From NCBI RefSeq assembly GCF_034702125.1, contig NC_085861.1, forward strand, positions 2,227,042 to 2,291,041: a stretch of DNA of 64,000 nucleotides. The letters are read 5' to 3'. The translations under genes were made by a program, and so were the position numbers. Each line of letters starts with the position of its first letter. The stretch's first letter is position 1. This DNA comes from Engraulis encrasicolus (lineage: Eukaryota; Chordata; Actinopteri; Clupeiformes; Engraulidae). Below the pieces are notes generated by a model, which did not search any database, had not been told where the DNA came from, and saw only the letters and a list, made by a program, of their open reading frames with translations. Below are positions 23,963-35,255 of this stretch, in pieces.

Positions 23963-25484
23963 CAGGGCCGGTTCTGGCTTATTTGGTGCCCTAGGCGAGT
24001 TTGAGTTCTGTCCCCCCCAATACATTTTCTCCACAACAATTTTCAACATGATCAGATAACCTTAGAAAAAAACTCTTGCTTGTGGATTCCTTTTTTACCT
24101 GACAGAACACAAGAGTAGTAATAGTAAGCTTAACTAAATTGATTGGCATGAAAGTACCTTCACGGTGTGGTGTGATGGTGCCCCCAACCGCAGATGAGAG
24201 GGAGGTTATCAATGTGTTTAAATTGTAATATGGAATGGCAGGGGAGGGTGTGATACATTTGCATGCAAAATGCATGTGTAGACCTATAGGCCTACCAAGG
24301 AGGTCTGCCTAAATGATAGCCTATCTACACTACCCACAGCATCACAAAGCATGGCAGCATAACAATTTTAATAAGCTACACATTTGTGCTGTCTATGATT
24401 CCAAACTAATTTAATTTCTGGACTGGAAATAGTGGTGCATTTGTGAGTAGGAGAATGAGTAGGGGGCTATTTATGTGCTTGAACTGGAGGGACAGGACGA
24501 GAGAGAGCTGTAACACTTTTGAATTTCATAATAATATGCAAAATATAGTAAATAGTCTGCACTTGTCTACAATATGAAAACATGCTGTATATTTTTGTGT
24601 ATGGTTCTGTTACATGATTCATGTCATTCTGGACTGGAAGTAGCCTAATGTTTTTTTAAAGCTTACAACAAGCAAGTAATTCATTCAAGTGGATGGAAGG
24701 AGATCTAACTATGGCAGCTAAAATTGTGTTGAATTTAACATTGTAATTTAACACATTGCACCAGTCTTACTTTGCATTGCTTGTCAACCTAAGCAAGTAG
24801 GCTATTATGATATCAGGAGGGTGTTTGGGTGCTTGGCATACTTGGCTAATGTTAGCATGCTAACTAGCGATTTCGCACATCAGAAGCAAAGCTCTTTATC
24901 CCTCAAATACTAAACAGCAGCCTCATAACTATTAGGCTTCCCATTATCACAAACAGTTGTTGTTCCGAAACACCCTCCAAAACACCCCCAGCAACTCCTG
25001 CAGCATCATGCAATGACTGGTTTAATGAGAAAACAACTCTCCACCCAGCAGAGCAGCACTGCTGTTTGCTGCTCTCCCGTCTCGAGTGGGGACTCACTAA
25101 TTCAACGCCCTTTCGGTACTTACGTCTTACGTCATACGAGCCTAACCCTAACCTTAACCTTAAACCTAACCCTAACCTTAACCCTACACCTAACCCTAAA
25201 TCGCTTGTTTGCAATGTTTGATTACCATGTGACGTACCGCGTAAGTACCGGAAGGGCGTGAAACTAGTGGGTCCCGTCTCGAGTGAGTCTCCAAAATAGA
25301 TTGCACTCTGTCACCCATCCCGCCCCCTCTCTCAGCACTGTCTGTTTATTGGTTCACAGACTTATCCTGTACACAGAGACAGTTGAAAGCAATATTACTA
25401 TTGGCTGACAGGCGTTTTGCCGTGAAGAGCCCTTTCGCCACGCTTTGTTGATTGCTCTTTCCTCACATGGCGCCCTAGGCCCTG
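23963..25484 (+). mobile_element. Non-autonomous hAT element (copy B) in NLR intron
   Basis: It begins CAGGGCCGGTTCTGG and ends GGCGCCCTAGGCCCTG. The flanks are ATTGATGT (23955-23962) and GTTGATGT (25485-25492), an 8-bp target duplication with one mismatch, as expected for hAT. Its left ~440 bp is repeated inverted at 1-420. No transposase frame is seen. A smaller element with its own target duplication is nested at 25089-25275. Confidence 0.9.
25089..25275. mobile_element. 187-bp MITE with telomere-like core
   Basis: Ends GGGACTCACTA / TAGTGGGTCCC are imperfect inverted repeats extending about 50 bp inward (through CGGTACTTACG). They are flanked by a perfect 10-bp direct repeat GTCTCGAGTG at 25079-25088 and 25276-25285. 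The centre (25142-25199) is a degenerate CCCTAA/CCTTAA tract. A 9-11 bp duplication with long terminal repeats fits Mutator-like MITEs; that assignment is inference. Confidence 0.85.
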
Positions 25485-26003
25485 GTTGATGTTGTGTTGA
25501 TTTTGCTTTCGAATGTACACCACTCTTGCTGTCGCAACCAAGTGTTTGGGCACTCCCCAGCTCCTATAGTCCAGAGTTTGCAGTGCTGTGTAAAGTTAGG
25601 CTACCCTGTGTGGTGACAGTGTGATTCATCGTTTGTCGTGCCCATGGTGTGTGGAGTGCCGTACTCTGAGTTATTTGAATGTCTTTACCTTAGCCTATTG
25701 GAGCCTGGGTAGGGAAAATCTACTTTGGCCTTTTCATAGTGTGTGTCCAGTCTGTGACTGTGGTTATCACGCCTCATTTTAGAAAGATTGTTGTAATTTC
25801 AGAAAACATTATATAATAAAACATTGTAACTGTTTCACGTGAATCCCGTCTCATCTCGTCCTTAATGAATGTTAATGTTCTTAACATCTTTAACTTTCTG
25901 GAGGGGAAATATTTTGTGGCATAGTCAGAATTTTGAGTGTAATGGGTAATTAATATCTTGATGAAAGAAAAATCTGCTACAATAACTTTTAGAGTTATCC
26001 TGC

Positions 26004-26027
26004 TGAGAGACAGACAGACAGACAGAC
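26004..26027. repeat. (GACA)n tract
   Basis: A short GACAGACA run in the intron just left of the 26093 exon. Confidence 0.8.
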
Positions 26028-26092
26028 AAACCAACACCATCGACAACACAACCTCCTTGGCAGAGGTAATTAGAGGGAACATTGCTACTCAC

Positions 26093-26208
26093 CATAGTGA
26101 TGATGGACGTTGCTGGAGATGTTGATGTCCCTCTGAGCTCTACTTTCTGACACAACTGGAGCAGAGACATTGCTTCTACCCTGAGCTGAAATGTTCCGAT
26201 CCGGTTCC
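26093..26208 (-). CDS. NLR gene, upstream linker exon
   Basis: The minus strand has an acceptor TTTCTAAAAG before GGAACCGG and a donor TATG|GTGAGT. In phase it encodes EPDRNISAQGRSNVSAPVV, then a serine-rich tail ending NVHHHY. The SAQG-x-SNV-x-AP phrase is a recurrent N-terminal repeat of fish NLRC proteins. Its single leftover base fits the 42-nt exon downstream. It needs a preceding exon ending with two bases of a codon, which I could not place confidently. Confidence 0.7.
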
Positions 26209-26276
26209 CTTTTAGAAAGGCAGTTCCCCATGAAATATGTTGCAGGCTTTAATACTAAAATATATGATCAATAAAC

Positions 26277-26380
26277 TTCAAAGGGCCCCTGTCTGTCAGC
26301 TGGAGTGTTGACGTTGCTTCCACCTTGAGCTGAAGTGTTCAAAGGCTCCACGTCTGAACCACAGCCTGTGGCGGTGACTC
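26277..26380 (-). CDS. NLR gene, possible further linker exon
   Basis: After an acceptor (CATTGCAG|GAGTCACC at 26380) the minus strand encodes VTATGCGSDVEPLNTSAQGG followed by SNVNTPADR, the same repeat type as the next exon. The 3' limit is uncertain: the only nearby donor (GAA|GTTTAT, 26277) is weak and gives the wrong phase for the exon at 26208, and reading through meets a stop. It could be a decayed exon copy. Upstream, to about 27086, no coding exon was recognised. Confidence 0.5.
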
Positions 26381-27086
26381 CTGCAATGAGACAGGCCTGT
26401 TAGATAGGCTAGTAGTCCATGTGCATTCAGTTTTTTAATTAATATCATACAAGTTCACTATTTTGAATATTTAGCCCCTTTTGTGGATTGAATTCAATGC
26501 AGTAGAGTGGTCCTCACCAATGTTTTGATGTTTACCGCTGTCTCCTTATTTGTCTCGTTATTTGGCTAATTTGGATTTTGTCTCAACTCTCTTTAGAATG
26601 CCTGGCATGTACATATCTACTATGGGCATGTACATATCTGTTCTTAAACACAGGCCTGTTACAAAGGCTAGTATTATACAAAATGCATATGCATTCTGTT
26701 TTAAGGAAACACTATGCAACTTTTTCATAGTCATGAAATGGCTTGGAACTCAAGGTTTTGCCTGACTGTTCCGTTATGGCGAAAATGGCAATATTTCCAT
26801 CACCGCCTAGTGCTCCTGCTCCGAAACAGCACTTGCAGTTTTGCCTGGAGGCGCCGCGCCTTTTGTTGTTGTGGAATTTGCGGTCGCTAGGGGCGTCTAG
26901 ATTTCTATGTTGTATGAGCGGAACGAGACCCATTCCCCTTCGTTTGCTAACTAAGCAGCAGCAGCTCGCTGAAAGCTGGCTACTGGCTGGCTGGTTGTAA
27001 AATATCACGCTGGCATGCAGCAAAAACAACTGCAAATAAATCACGAGCTAATTGAGATGAAAGGTTTGGACAGGCAAATAAATGGC

Positions 27087-27859
27087 TTGTGTTAATTTCG
27101 ACGAAATATTTTCGTCATAATTATCGTTAACGATTGTTTTTCCCCTGACGACAATAAAACGATGACGAAAAAAAAACAGCATGCGTTTGTCAGTCAAGGA
27201 CACTGAAATAGGAAGTGAACGGTCCTTCCTCACTTTCACTGCAATAACGTCTAGCGAATGCATGCAACCATGCACACAACCATGTCGAGAGCGCCGCGTA
27301 TGCCATCACAACTTTGCATCAAGCAAATAATATGTAACAGCTTGCAATACGCGCATGAGAGAGAGAGAGACGTCTTCCAACTGGTGCCATTGTAACGCTT
27401 GCATACAGTAACCTGGCTACTGTACCCCGCGACGCTCTTGATTACTGGTATACCCACAAGTATTTTTTCATAACGTGCAGTCCCGTTTTCCCCCGAAGTC
27501 GTTCTAAAATATCGACAGAGATTTATGAGTGTCGCGGCCTTGATTTTTTTTTACACATTGGACGCACTAGCTTATAAGACGCTCTGGCAGTTTTTGACAA
27601 TATTTTATGATTACAATAGCCTATGTCATTTTAATCATTGATTTCCCCAAATGGTATTTTAGTTTGACATTTTTTCTTGAGAAATGTAGACAAGAGGAAA
27701 TTAATGTACTTTAGTTGACTAAAATTATGTTAGATTTCAAATTTAGTCGACTAAAACAAAAATGATTTAGGCTAAATTGTGACTAAAACTAAAATTAAAT
27801 TTTCGTCAAGAGACTATAACTAAAACTTAATTAAAAAATTCCTGTCAAGATGAACACTG
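27087..27859. mobile_element. Possible hAT MITE (GTGTTAAT...AACACTG)
   Basis: The left end has GTGTTAATTTCGACGAAA and the right end reads CAGTGTTCATCTTGACAG inward. Between them are many ACTAAAA and GACGAAA words mirrored on both sides. No target duplication is visible and the first bases are altered, so the boundaries are tentative. Confidence 0.4.
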
Positions 27860-27981
27860 GTGTGAACATTGGAAAAGGGCTTCAAACCGGAGAGAGCCGA
27901 ACGCCAAAAGAGCAAAAATGTGGATTTTATCATTCATTCACTGCACTGGGATAAATGCATTAGCATTCTCAAAGCCCACAA

Positions 27982-28017
27982 CCACGCAAGGCCCGCTTCT
28001 AGTAATCTCTAAGTACG

Positions 28018-28067
<50 letters not shown>

Positions 28068-28115
28068 GTGGGCTTGCAGAGCAAGGCCTGTTTCTAGTAA
28101 TCTCTAAGTAAGGGA
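27982..28115. repeat. (ATT)n between direct repeats
   Basis: (ATT)n covers 28018-28065. It is bracketed by direct copies of TTCTAGTAATCTCTAAGTA (27996-28014 and 28093-28111), suggesting an internal duplication or insertion around the microsatellite. Confidence 0.85.
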
Positions 28116-28243
28116 TAATTGACGACACGGTGTGCCTTGGATATTTTGTTTCTCTTGCTTCCAATTTTTTGACCAAAGAGCACCTTCGGACTACCAACCA
28201 AAAACGCTGTAGCCCTCCAAACTTTTCCTATTGTACCAACTAG

Positions 28244-29405
28244 GACCCATGTTGATTTTCAAAAAAATATATAATATGCAATGTTCCTTAGCCAACTTAA
28301 CAAACCATGTATGTCATTTAGTATCAATGGCAAAGGTGCTGGAATACAGATGTGGAGGTTGTGAGTTCGAATCCCACTCGGACCCATGTTGATTTTCAAA
28401 ATTATATCATATGCAGTGTTCCTCAGCCAACTTAAAATACCATGTATGTCATTTAGTCGCAATGGCAAAGGTCCTGGATTAGAGATATGGAGCGTGTGAG
28501 TTCGAATCTCACTCGAACCCATGTTGATTTTCAAAATTATATCATATGCAGTGTTCCCCATGCCAACTTAAAATACCATGTATGTCCTTTAGTAGTAATG
28601 GCAAAGGTCCTCGATTAGAGATATGGAGGTTGTGAGTTCAAATCCCACTCGGACCCATGTTGATTTTCAAAATTATATCATATGCAGTGTTCCTTAGCCA
28701 ACTTAAAATACCATGTATGTCATTTAGTCGCAATGGCAAAGGTCCTGGATTAGAGATATGGAGGTTGTGAGCTCAAATCTCACTCAGACCCATGTTGATT
28801 TTCAAAATTATATCATATGCAGTGTTCCTTAGCCAACTTAAAATACCATGTATGTCATTTAGTAGCAATGGCAAAGGTCCTGGATTAGAGATATGGAGCG
28901 TGTGAGTTTGAATCCCACTCAAACCCATGTTGATTTTCAAAATTATATCATATGCAGTGTTCCTTAGCCAACTTAAAATACCATGTATGTCATTTAGTAG
29001 CAATGGCAAAGGTCCTGGATTAGAGATATGGAGCTTGTGAGTTCAAATCCCACTCGGACCCATGTTGATTTTCAATATTATATCATATGCAGTGTTCCTT
29101 AGCCAACTTAAAGTACCATGTATGTCATTTAGTAGCAATGGCAAAGGTCCTGGATTAGAGATATGGAGGTTGTGAGTTCAAATCCCACTCGGACCCATGT
29201 TGATTTTCAAAATTATATCATATGCAGTGTTCCTTAGCCAATTTAAAATACCATGTATGTCCTTTAGTAGCAATGGCAAAGGTCCTGGATTAGAGATATG
29301 GAGGTTGTGAGTTCAAATCCCACTCGGACCCATGTTGATTTTCAAAATTATATCATATGCAGTGTTCCTTAGCCAACTTAAAATACCATGTATGTCATTT
29401 AGTAT
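28244..29405 (+). repeat. Tandem array of 135-bp tRNA-Leu-like units
   Basis: Eight full units and a partial ninth, spaced 135-137 bp, each starting CCCATGTTGATTTTCA. The second half of each unit resembles a tRNA-Leu gene: GTCGCAATGGCAAAGG at the A-box position, then ATATGGAGG, then GTTCGAATCCCAC, a B box/T arm. Several units have the B box altered to GTTCAAATCC. The other half is AT-rich and shared by all units. The frames on the minus strand repeat because the DNA repeats; they are not a protein family. A RNA pol III promoter is possible in the better units but is inference. Confidence 0.85.
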
Positions 29406-30239
29406 ATCCCCAAAACGCAGAGCTACAACACTTTCAAGATGGCTGAATCCAAGATGGCTGAATTGTTTGGCCCATAACTGGGTGGATGGATTTTTCCAAC
29501 ATTTTGTTGGTAACACTTTATTTTAGAGATACATCTATTAGCACTAATTAGTCAAGTTCATTATGTATTTTTGCTGGATTTTTATGGGGATTTGGAAAAC
29601 TATACATTTTTGAAAAGTAGTATAGTAGTATATATAATAGTATAAGCAATCAAAAAAACAATGTTTCCATTTGCACAGGTGGCGGCCATCTTGGAATTTT
29701 CAAAATGGCGTCCGAAAAACCTATATTTTGTCATTTCTCAGCTTCTGAATAAGTTAGAACATTGAGTTTAACTGCTTAACCCACATTTTCAGGGTCACTG
29801 AATCCAATGGTGTTAGTTGTATTGTTGTCAGACATTTTGTTACCACACCAATTTATTTGAACTATTGATTTATAGTATTTATGAGTAGATGGCCCACCAT
29901 TTAAAACATCCCAGCTTGAATGTGCAAAACTGGTACAGTTTACATGTCCACCATTTTGCTGTACATTTACAGGCTTGCCTGTGCAAATCTCACAGCTACA
30001 TTGTATCCAATATACAGGAGCAGCGCCACATAGTGAATGTTTTGAGTGTCAACAGGTGTTCAATTTTTTCATTCGGGGGAACCCTTCAGCATGCATGCAT
30101 TTTCTGTATGATAATACTGGAAACTGACTGCAAGACAGAGTGACAAATCAATTGGTGTTATTAATATTATTAATGCACATACGAGCAGGTAATTAACTGG
30201 TGTTGGTGAGTGTGCTTTAGTGTAACAGTGAGGGTTCTG

Positions 30240-31240
30240 TTTGCTGTTTGTTCTGGTTATATTCACAGGTGAAGAACATTGAGGTGAACAAGAGACATGT
30301 CAAGCCCATGAGCTCATTAACTGGAAGCTGTGTATTCTATGCCAGTCTGATGATGCCAAGACGGTGGTTCTGGTCCAGAATCCAAGATTAGACACTAATG
30401 GACATGTACAAGAAGTAGTTCAAGAGAGGGTCAGTCTGAGTGATTGGGACCATGTTAAATCCAAAGATGACTGCAGAACTGCACAGCTGAGACAGCAGGG
30501 ACACAGAAAGCAGTCTAGCATCTCTCCTGTCACTCAGGTGCAACCAACAAGGTTCAAATACAGCATGCAAGCAACCAACATGCACATCATTTCTACAGGA
30601 CGGTGCACAGCCAAGAAGCGTGGCAAGAAGAGAGGATGAACAGAAATGGATGACCCAGGCCCCTCAACATCTAATTCTCCACTCCACTCGTCAANAAACA
30701 ACAGGCCGATGGTGAACTACTTTATCTGGTCAGAACTGCAAATGCCGGAAAATCTCCAAAGGCTGCTTTGGAACAGTCCCAGAATCTCACACTCAAAACT
30801 AGACTGAACACCCGCATCTCAGCATATGATGCACATGCAATTGATGTATGATATCACAAAGATTGTGGGACAAAACATGTGTCATGTACGGCGAGACCCA
30901 GGCCTGACAGAAATACAACTCTCAAAGAAGCCTTGACGTTAACATGTCTGCTTGAGCTGATCAACCGTATTGATGTGGAAACACAAAACAAAGCATGGAC
31001 ATCATTGAAAAAAAATGTAGCCTATGTCAACATGCTTGATTCAGAAGCCTTGGAGAATCATGAACTTGCATTCAGTAGAAAGTGGCCGAAAGAGAGACAC
31101 ACCCTTGCTAGTCTGTACAGTTCAGCTGGGACATCATTGATGTTGCTGGATACTTGTATGGCATCTGTTCCCTGGCCTGTCTTGGTGAAGGTTGCAATGT
31201 TCGTCCTTGTCACCTGTGCTGCTTTGTAAATTGCTTTCAT
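30240..31240 (+). pseudogene. Decayed ORF of unknown family, left arm
   Basis: Plus-strand frames give LCILCQSDDAKTVVLVQNPR near 30325 (a C-x2-C pair) and later ELLYLVRTANAGKSPKAA. Next comes SAYDAHAIDV, a stop, then YHKDCGTKHV (~30850), running on through LELINRIDVETQNKAWTSL to about 31090. The C-x2-C and Y-H-K-x-C pieces suggest a zinc-binding fold. I do not recognise the family. At least one in-frame stop and an N base (30695) interrupt it. The right arm carries the same protein on the opposite strand. Confidence 0.55.
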
Positions 31241-31763
31241 GTTATCATATTCATCAGTTGTCATTGCAGCATGAACCATGTCTTCTTCACATGCTTCTGG
31301 ATAGTAGGGACTTTTGACTTCTTTCGGTCATTTAGAACAGACAGACTTCAGTTATGGCAAGACTGTGAGGATTCTCTTTTTCAGCCACTTTCTACTGAAT
31401 GCAATCTTTGTGATATTGGACAGCAATTGAATGTGCATCATCTGCTAAGATGCTGGTGGTCATTCTTGTTTTCAGGGTGGGATTCTGGGACTTTACAGCA
31501 GCCTTTAGAGTTTTACCGCCATTTGCAATTTTGACCTGATAAAGCAGTTCACTATTGTCCTTTTGGTAGAAGAAGCATGGTTTCTTATCGAGTGGACTCG
31601 TACGAAATCTTGTGGATGGTGGAGAAGAATCAGATGCTGAGGTGCCTGGGTCAGTCATTTTTCGAGACTTGGTCTGACCAAGTCCATAACAATTAACATT
31701 TCCCAAACGGCATGGTTGATCTGCCTCCTTAGGTTTGCTACTGGTTGACTGTTGTCCGACCAA
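31058..31763 (-). pseudogene. Decayed ORF of unknown family, right arm
   Basis: Minus-strand frames give SELLYQVKIANGGKTLKAAV and later ILADDAHSIAVQYHKDCIQ (31763-31392), clearly the counterpart of the left-arm product. A second frame (31279-31058) gives TTDEYDNMKAIYKAAQVTRT followed by NIATFTKTG, which would be the more C-terminal part and has no mirror because it lies in the spacer. Frameshifts separate the pieces. Function unknown; a transposon-encoded protein is the likeliest reading from context. Confidence 0.55.
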
Positions 31764-34602
31764 GTGAGTGGAGTTCCCGATTTTTTTGAGATCAGAAACA
31801 ATATTTACATTTCTCTTGGCCTGCCTAGAAGCAATGCTGAAGGTGCTGCATCACTGGGAGGGTGTGGCCTGTCTAGTGCAGTTCTGCAGTCGTCTTTTGA
31901 TTTTAACATAGCCCCCATCACTCAGACTGGCCCCCTCTTGAACTACTTCTCGTACATGTCCATCAGCGTCTAATCTTGGATTCCGGACCAGAACCACCTT
32001 TTGGCATCGTCAGACTGGCATAGAACACACAGCTTCCAGTTAATGAGCTCATAATGCTTGATAATGCCTCTTGTTCACCTCGATGCTCTTCACCCATGAT
32101 TATAACCAGAACAAACAGCAAACAGAACCCTCACCGTTACACTCCACCACCATCACCAACACCAGTTAATGGCAGTATGTGCATTAACAATATTTATAAC
32201 ACCAATTTATTACTTGATTTGTAACTGTGTCTTGCAGACAGTTTCCAGGATCATCATACAGAAAATACATGCATGCTGAAGGAAGGCAAAAGGCAAAAAT
32301 GTAACGCCTGTTGACATTCAATATATTCACTACATGGCACTGCTCCTGTTTACTGGATACAATGTAGCTGGTATGAGCTTTGCACAGGCAAGCTTGGATA
32401 TATACAGCACAATGCTGGACACGTAAACTGTTTTGCACATTCTAGCTGGGATGTTTTGTATGGTGGGCTTGACAGACATGCATCTACTTGTAGATACTAT
32501 ACAGTAAATCACCAGTTATAATAAATTAGCATGGTAACAGACTGTCTGAGAACATTAAAACTACCACCAGTAGATTCAGTGACCCTGAAAATGTAGGTTT
32601 AGCAGTTTGAATCAATGTTTTAGCTCATTCAGAAGCTGAGATATTGCAAAATTATGGTTTTTCGGAAGCCATTTTGAAAAATCCAAGATGGCCGCCATGC
32701 AGACATTTGTGCAAATGGAAACATGGTTTTTCTGATTGCTTATGCTATATACTTTTCAAAAATGTATAGTTTTCCAAATCCCCATAAAAATCCAGCGAAA
32801 GGTTCAGATCCAAACGTGATGAACCTGACTAATACATACAATATTAATGCCTGTGTAAGTAACTTGTAAGGCATGTACTAAGCAAAGTCACACAGTTGTT
32901 AGACACTTATTCGCAAATGTCTTGTTCATGCACAATAAGGAATTTATTACCAATACAACCTTAGTAAGGACCTAGTAGGCCTAGATTTCTATTTATGAGT
33001 AAGCAGTAAGGGCCAGAATACAATTTGTATAAGCTCCTGGTACACTGTGTGAACAAACCCTGAACAGTGTGAAAACAGATGTGGAATAAGGGTCCCTATT
33101 CTAAAGTGAGGCATTGCTCGGCCCACATGTCTTAGGGCCCCTACTCTACCCAGGGCCCCCTTGGGTGGCAGAGTGTAAGAGCTTATCCAATTTTGCATCA
33201 GTCAACTTAGAATTGCAGTTCTCATTTAATCTACTCAGTATATGAAAGAGAATCAGGAAGCATTATATAGCAAGGATTGGACGTAAACCTCTCAATAACG
33301 GTGGGGTGGTGAGATGTCCTTTTTTCATACACCAATTAGTTTTAATTCTACAATAAATGCAGAATATAACGATGAGTAATAGTTTGGAAGCGAAATGAAT
33401 CTCTTTGTGATAAATAAGATAATGTTTGAGAAACTTAGAAGTGCAGTGCATGATGGGTATGCCCTTTGTCAGAAATGCAATGCATGGCCAATGCAGCAAT
33501 GATAATATTTCTGTTGTTACGTACATGGCAAATTGTTTGGATAACAACTAAATTGCACAAGTGAGGGGAGGAGCTAAGGACGTAGGTAGACTCAGAGCCG
33601 GGTAGGTTGTCTGTAGGCCTAGATTGCGTACCCATCATGCACTGCACTTCTTGGAGCTAATGTTCTCAAACATTAACTTAATTATCACAAAAGAATAGTT
33701 TAGTTTCGCTTCAAAACGATTATTCTAATGTTCTGCATTTATTTTGGGGTTTTTACAATTAAAACTCAGTGGTACATGGAAAAAAAAATACATCTCACCA
33801 ACCCACCGTCATTGACAAGTGTACGTTCAATCTTTGCTATATAATGACTCCTGTTCCCCTTCTCACATTGATATGAACAAGAGAATAATAGATAAATGCA
33901 CTTGTTGGGATTTAGTTACTTAACTTACACTTTGCTGATCGGGGGGGTACTAGGTAGTGCGGGCCTAGTTGGTGTGGGGGCCCTAGGTAATGATGGGGAC
34001 CTTGGTAGTGCGGGGGCCCTAAGGCATCTGGGCTCAGCAATGTATCACTTTAGAATAGGGAACCTTATTCCACCTCTGTTTTCACACTGTTCAGGGATTG
34101 TTCACACAGTGTGTCCGGAGCTTATACACATTGTATTCTGCAACTTACTACTTACTAATAAATAGAAATATAGGCTTACTGGCCCTTACTAAGGTCATAT
34201 TAGTAATAAATCCCTAATTGGGCATGAACAAGACATTTGCGAATACATGCTTAACAACTGTCTGATTTTGCTTAGTACATGCCTTACACATTACTTACAC
34301 AGGCATTAATATTGTATGTATTAGTGCTAATAGATGTATCCCTAAAATAAAGTGTTACCGCTTTGTTTTCTCAATAGTAGTTTGTTTTTAATTTAGGGAT
34401 AGAGATATCAAAAATGAAACTGCTCATCTCTGCCCCAAAGGGCAAGCCGGCTTCCAGCATTTTCTGTGAGAATGCAATCTAGTTCAAATAAGCTTTTGAT
34501 TAAGTTTTTTGTTAAATGTAGGTTTATAACACTGCTCTTCTTGAAATGTAAGTTTGTACAGTTCTGTAAATGCTTAAATATATTCATTGTGGTGACAATT
34601 TT

Positions 34603-34604
<2 letters not shown>

Positions 34605-34660
<56 letters not shown>
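34605..34660. repeat. (AT)n microsatellite
   Basis: About 28 AT units abutting the truncated left end of the mariner-like element. Confidence 0.95.
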
Positions 34661-34662
<2 letters not shown>

Positions 34663-34770
34663 GCTTTGCACACTTTGTAAACAGTGAATAGAATCAAAAT
34701 ACTATCATTTTCAAAACATTCATCAGTCATTAGATGGATAATAGTGTAAAGACAATATATTAACTGTATT

Positions 34771-35255
34771 ATATATGTGGTTTCTAAACAGCATTAGAAG
34801 ATTGAAAGGGTTAACTCAATTTTGACACCAAAATAATCTGCCCAGCAACATAATGTTGCTGTGTTGCAAACTGCCTTCTGTCTTGCAAGCTTCAAGACAC
34901 TAACATGAACATCCTGTTCTTGTGGTGACAGCTAGATGTCTAACCACAGACAGCAGAACATCCTGCTCTGTTCGCTAACCCATAGTCTCTACCTCATCCT
35001 GTAGATTATATAGACTATAATGTGTTAGCTTAGCTGTTGATTGCATGCACAGGACAGGTCTGTGTCTGTATCTATATATAAGAGGAGCTCCCTCGTATCT
35101 GTGTGCATAATGGAATAAACCCTTTTGTTGCTACAACTTGTGTTTCTTCCTCTGTGCACCGAGCGCTCTGACTTGCAGGACCTCTCAGGGTAGTATAGGG
35201 AATGGACAGTCTCTTTGGTTTCTCACCAAGGAATGGTTGAAGACCCCTCCTCAAG
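34771..35255 (+). mobile_element. Putative solo LTR, split by hAT insertion
   Basis: This segment has LTR-like signals in order: TATATATAAG at 35073, then AATAAA at 35114, and a tail that resumes after the hAT at 37704-37724 (ACTAAGCTTACTTTAACA). The start is probably a TGT near 34769-34782. Exact ends and target duplication are unresolved, so a solo LTR is the best but not the only reading. Confidence 0.5.

Larger units (their letters stand above)
29509..34359. mobile_element. Compound palindromic element (~4.85 kb)
   Basis: Outer ends are inverted: GGTAACACTTTATTTTAG at 29509 and its mirror ending 34359. Two long inverted repeats lie between them. The first has arms 29560-31096 and about 31381-32800 around a 280-bp spacer. 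The second has arms 32830-33465 and 33610-34330. The flanks ATTTTGTT and GCTTTGTT agree at 6 of 8 bases, a possible 8-bp target duplication. The first pair carries decayed halves of an unrecognised ORF. The structure is clear by eye along most of the arms; the superfamily is not assigned. Confidence 0.75.

Noticed and set aside
25142..25199. Chromosome-end or fusion telomere sequence
   Set aside because: The tract is short and degenerate and enclosed by MITE ends with a target duplication.
28244..29405. Functional tRNA-Leu gene cluster
   Set aside because: A box, acceptor and anticodon arms are too degenerate and several B boxes are mutated. It is treated as a tRNA-derived repeat.
28244..29405. 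CRISPR-like repeat array
   Set aside because: The spaced units are 135 bp of continuous similarity with no variable spacers, in eukaryotic DNA.
28259..29516. Repeated minus-strand proteins (GILSWLRNTAYDIILKINMG)
   Set aside because: They recur because the DNA is a tandem array. Frames shift between units and no start or domain is conserved.
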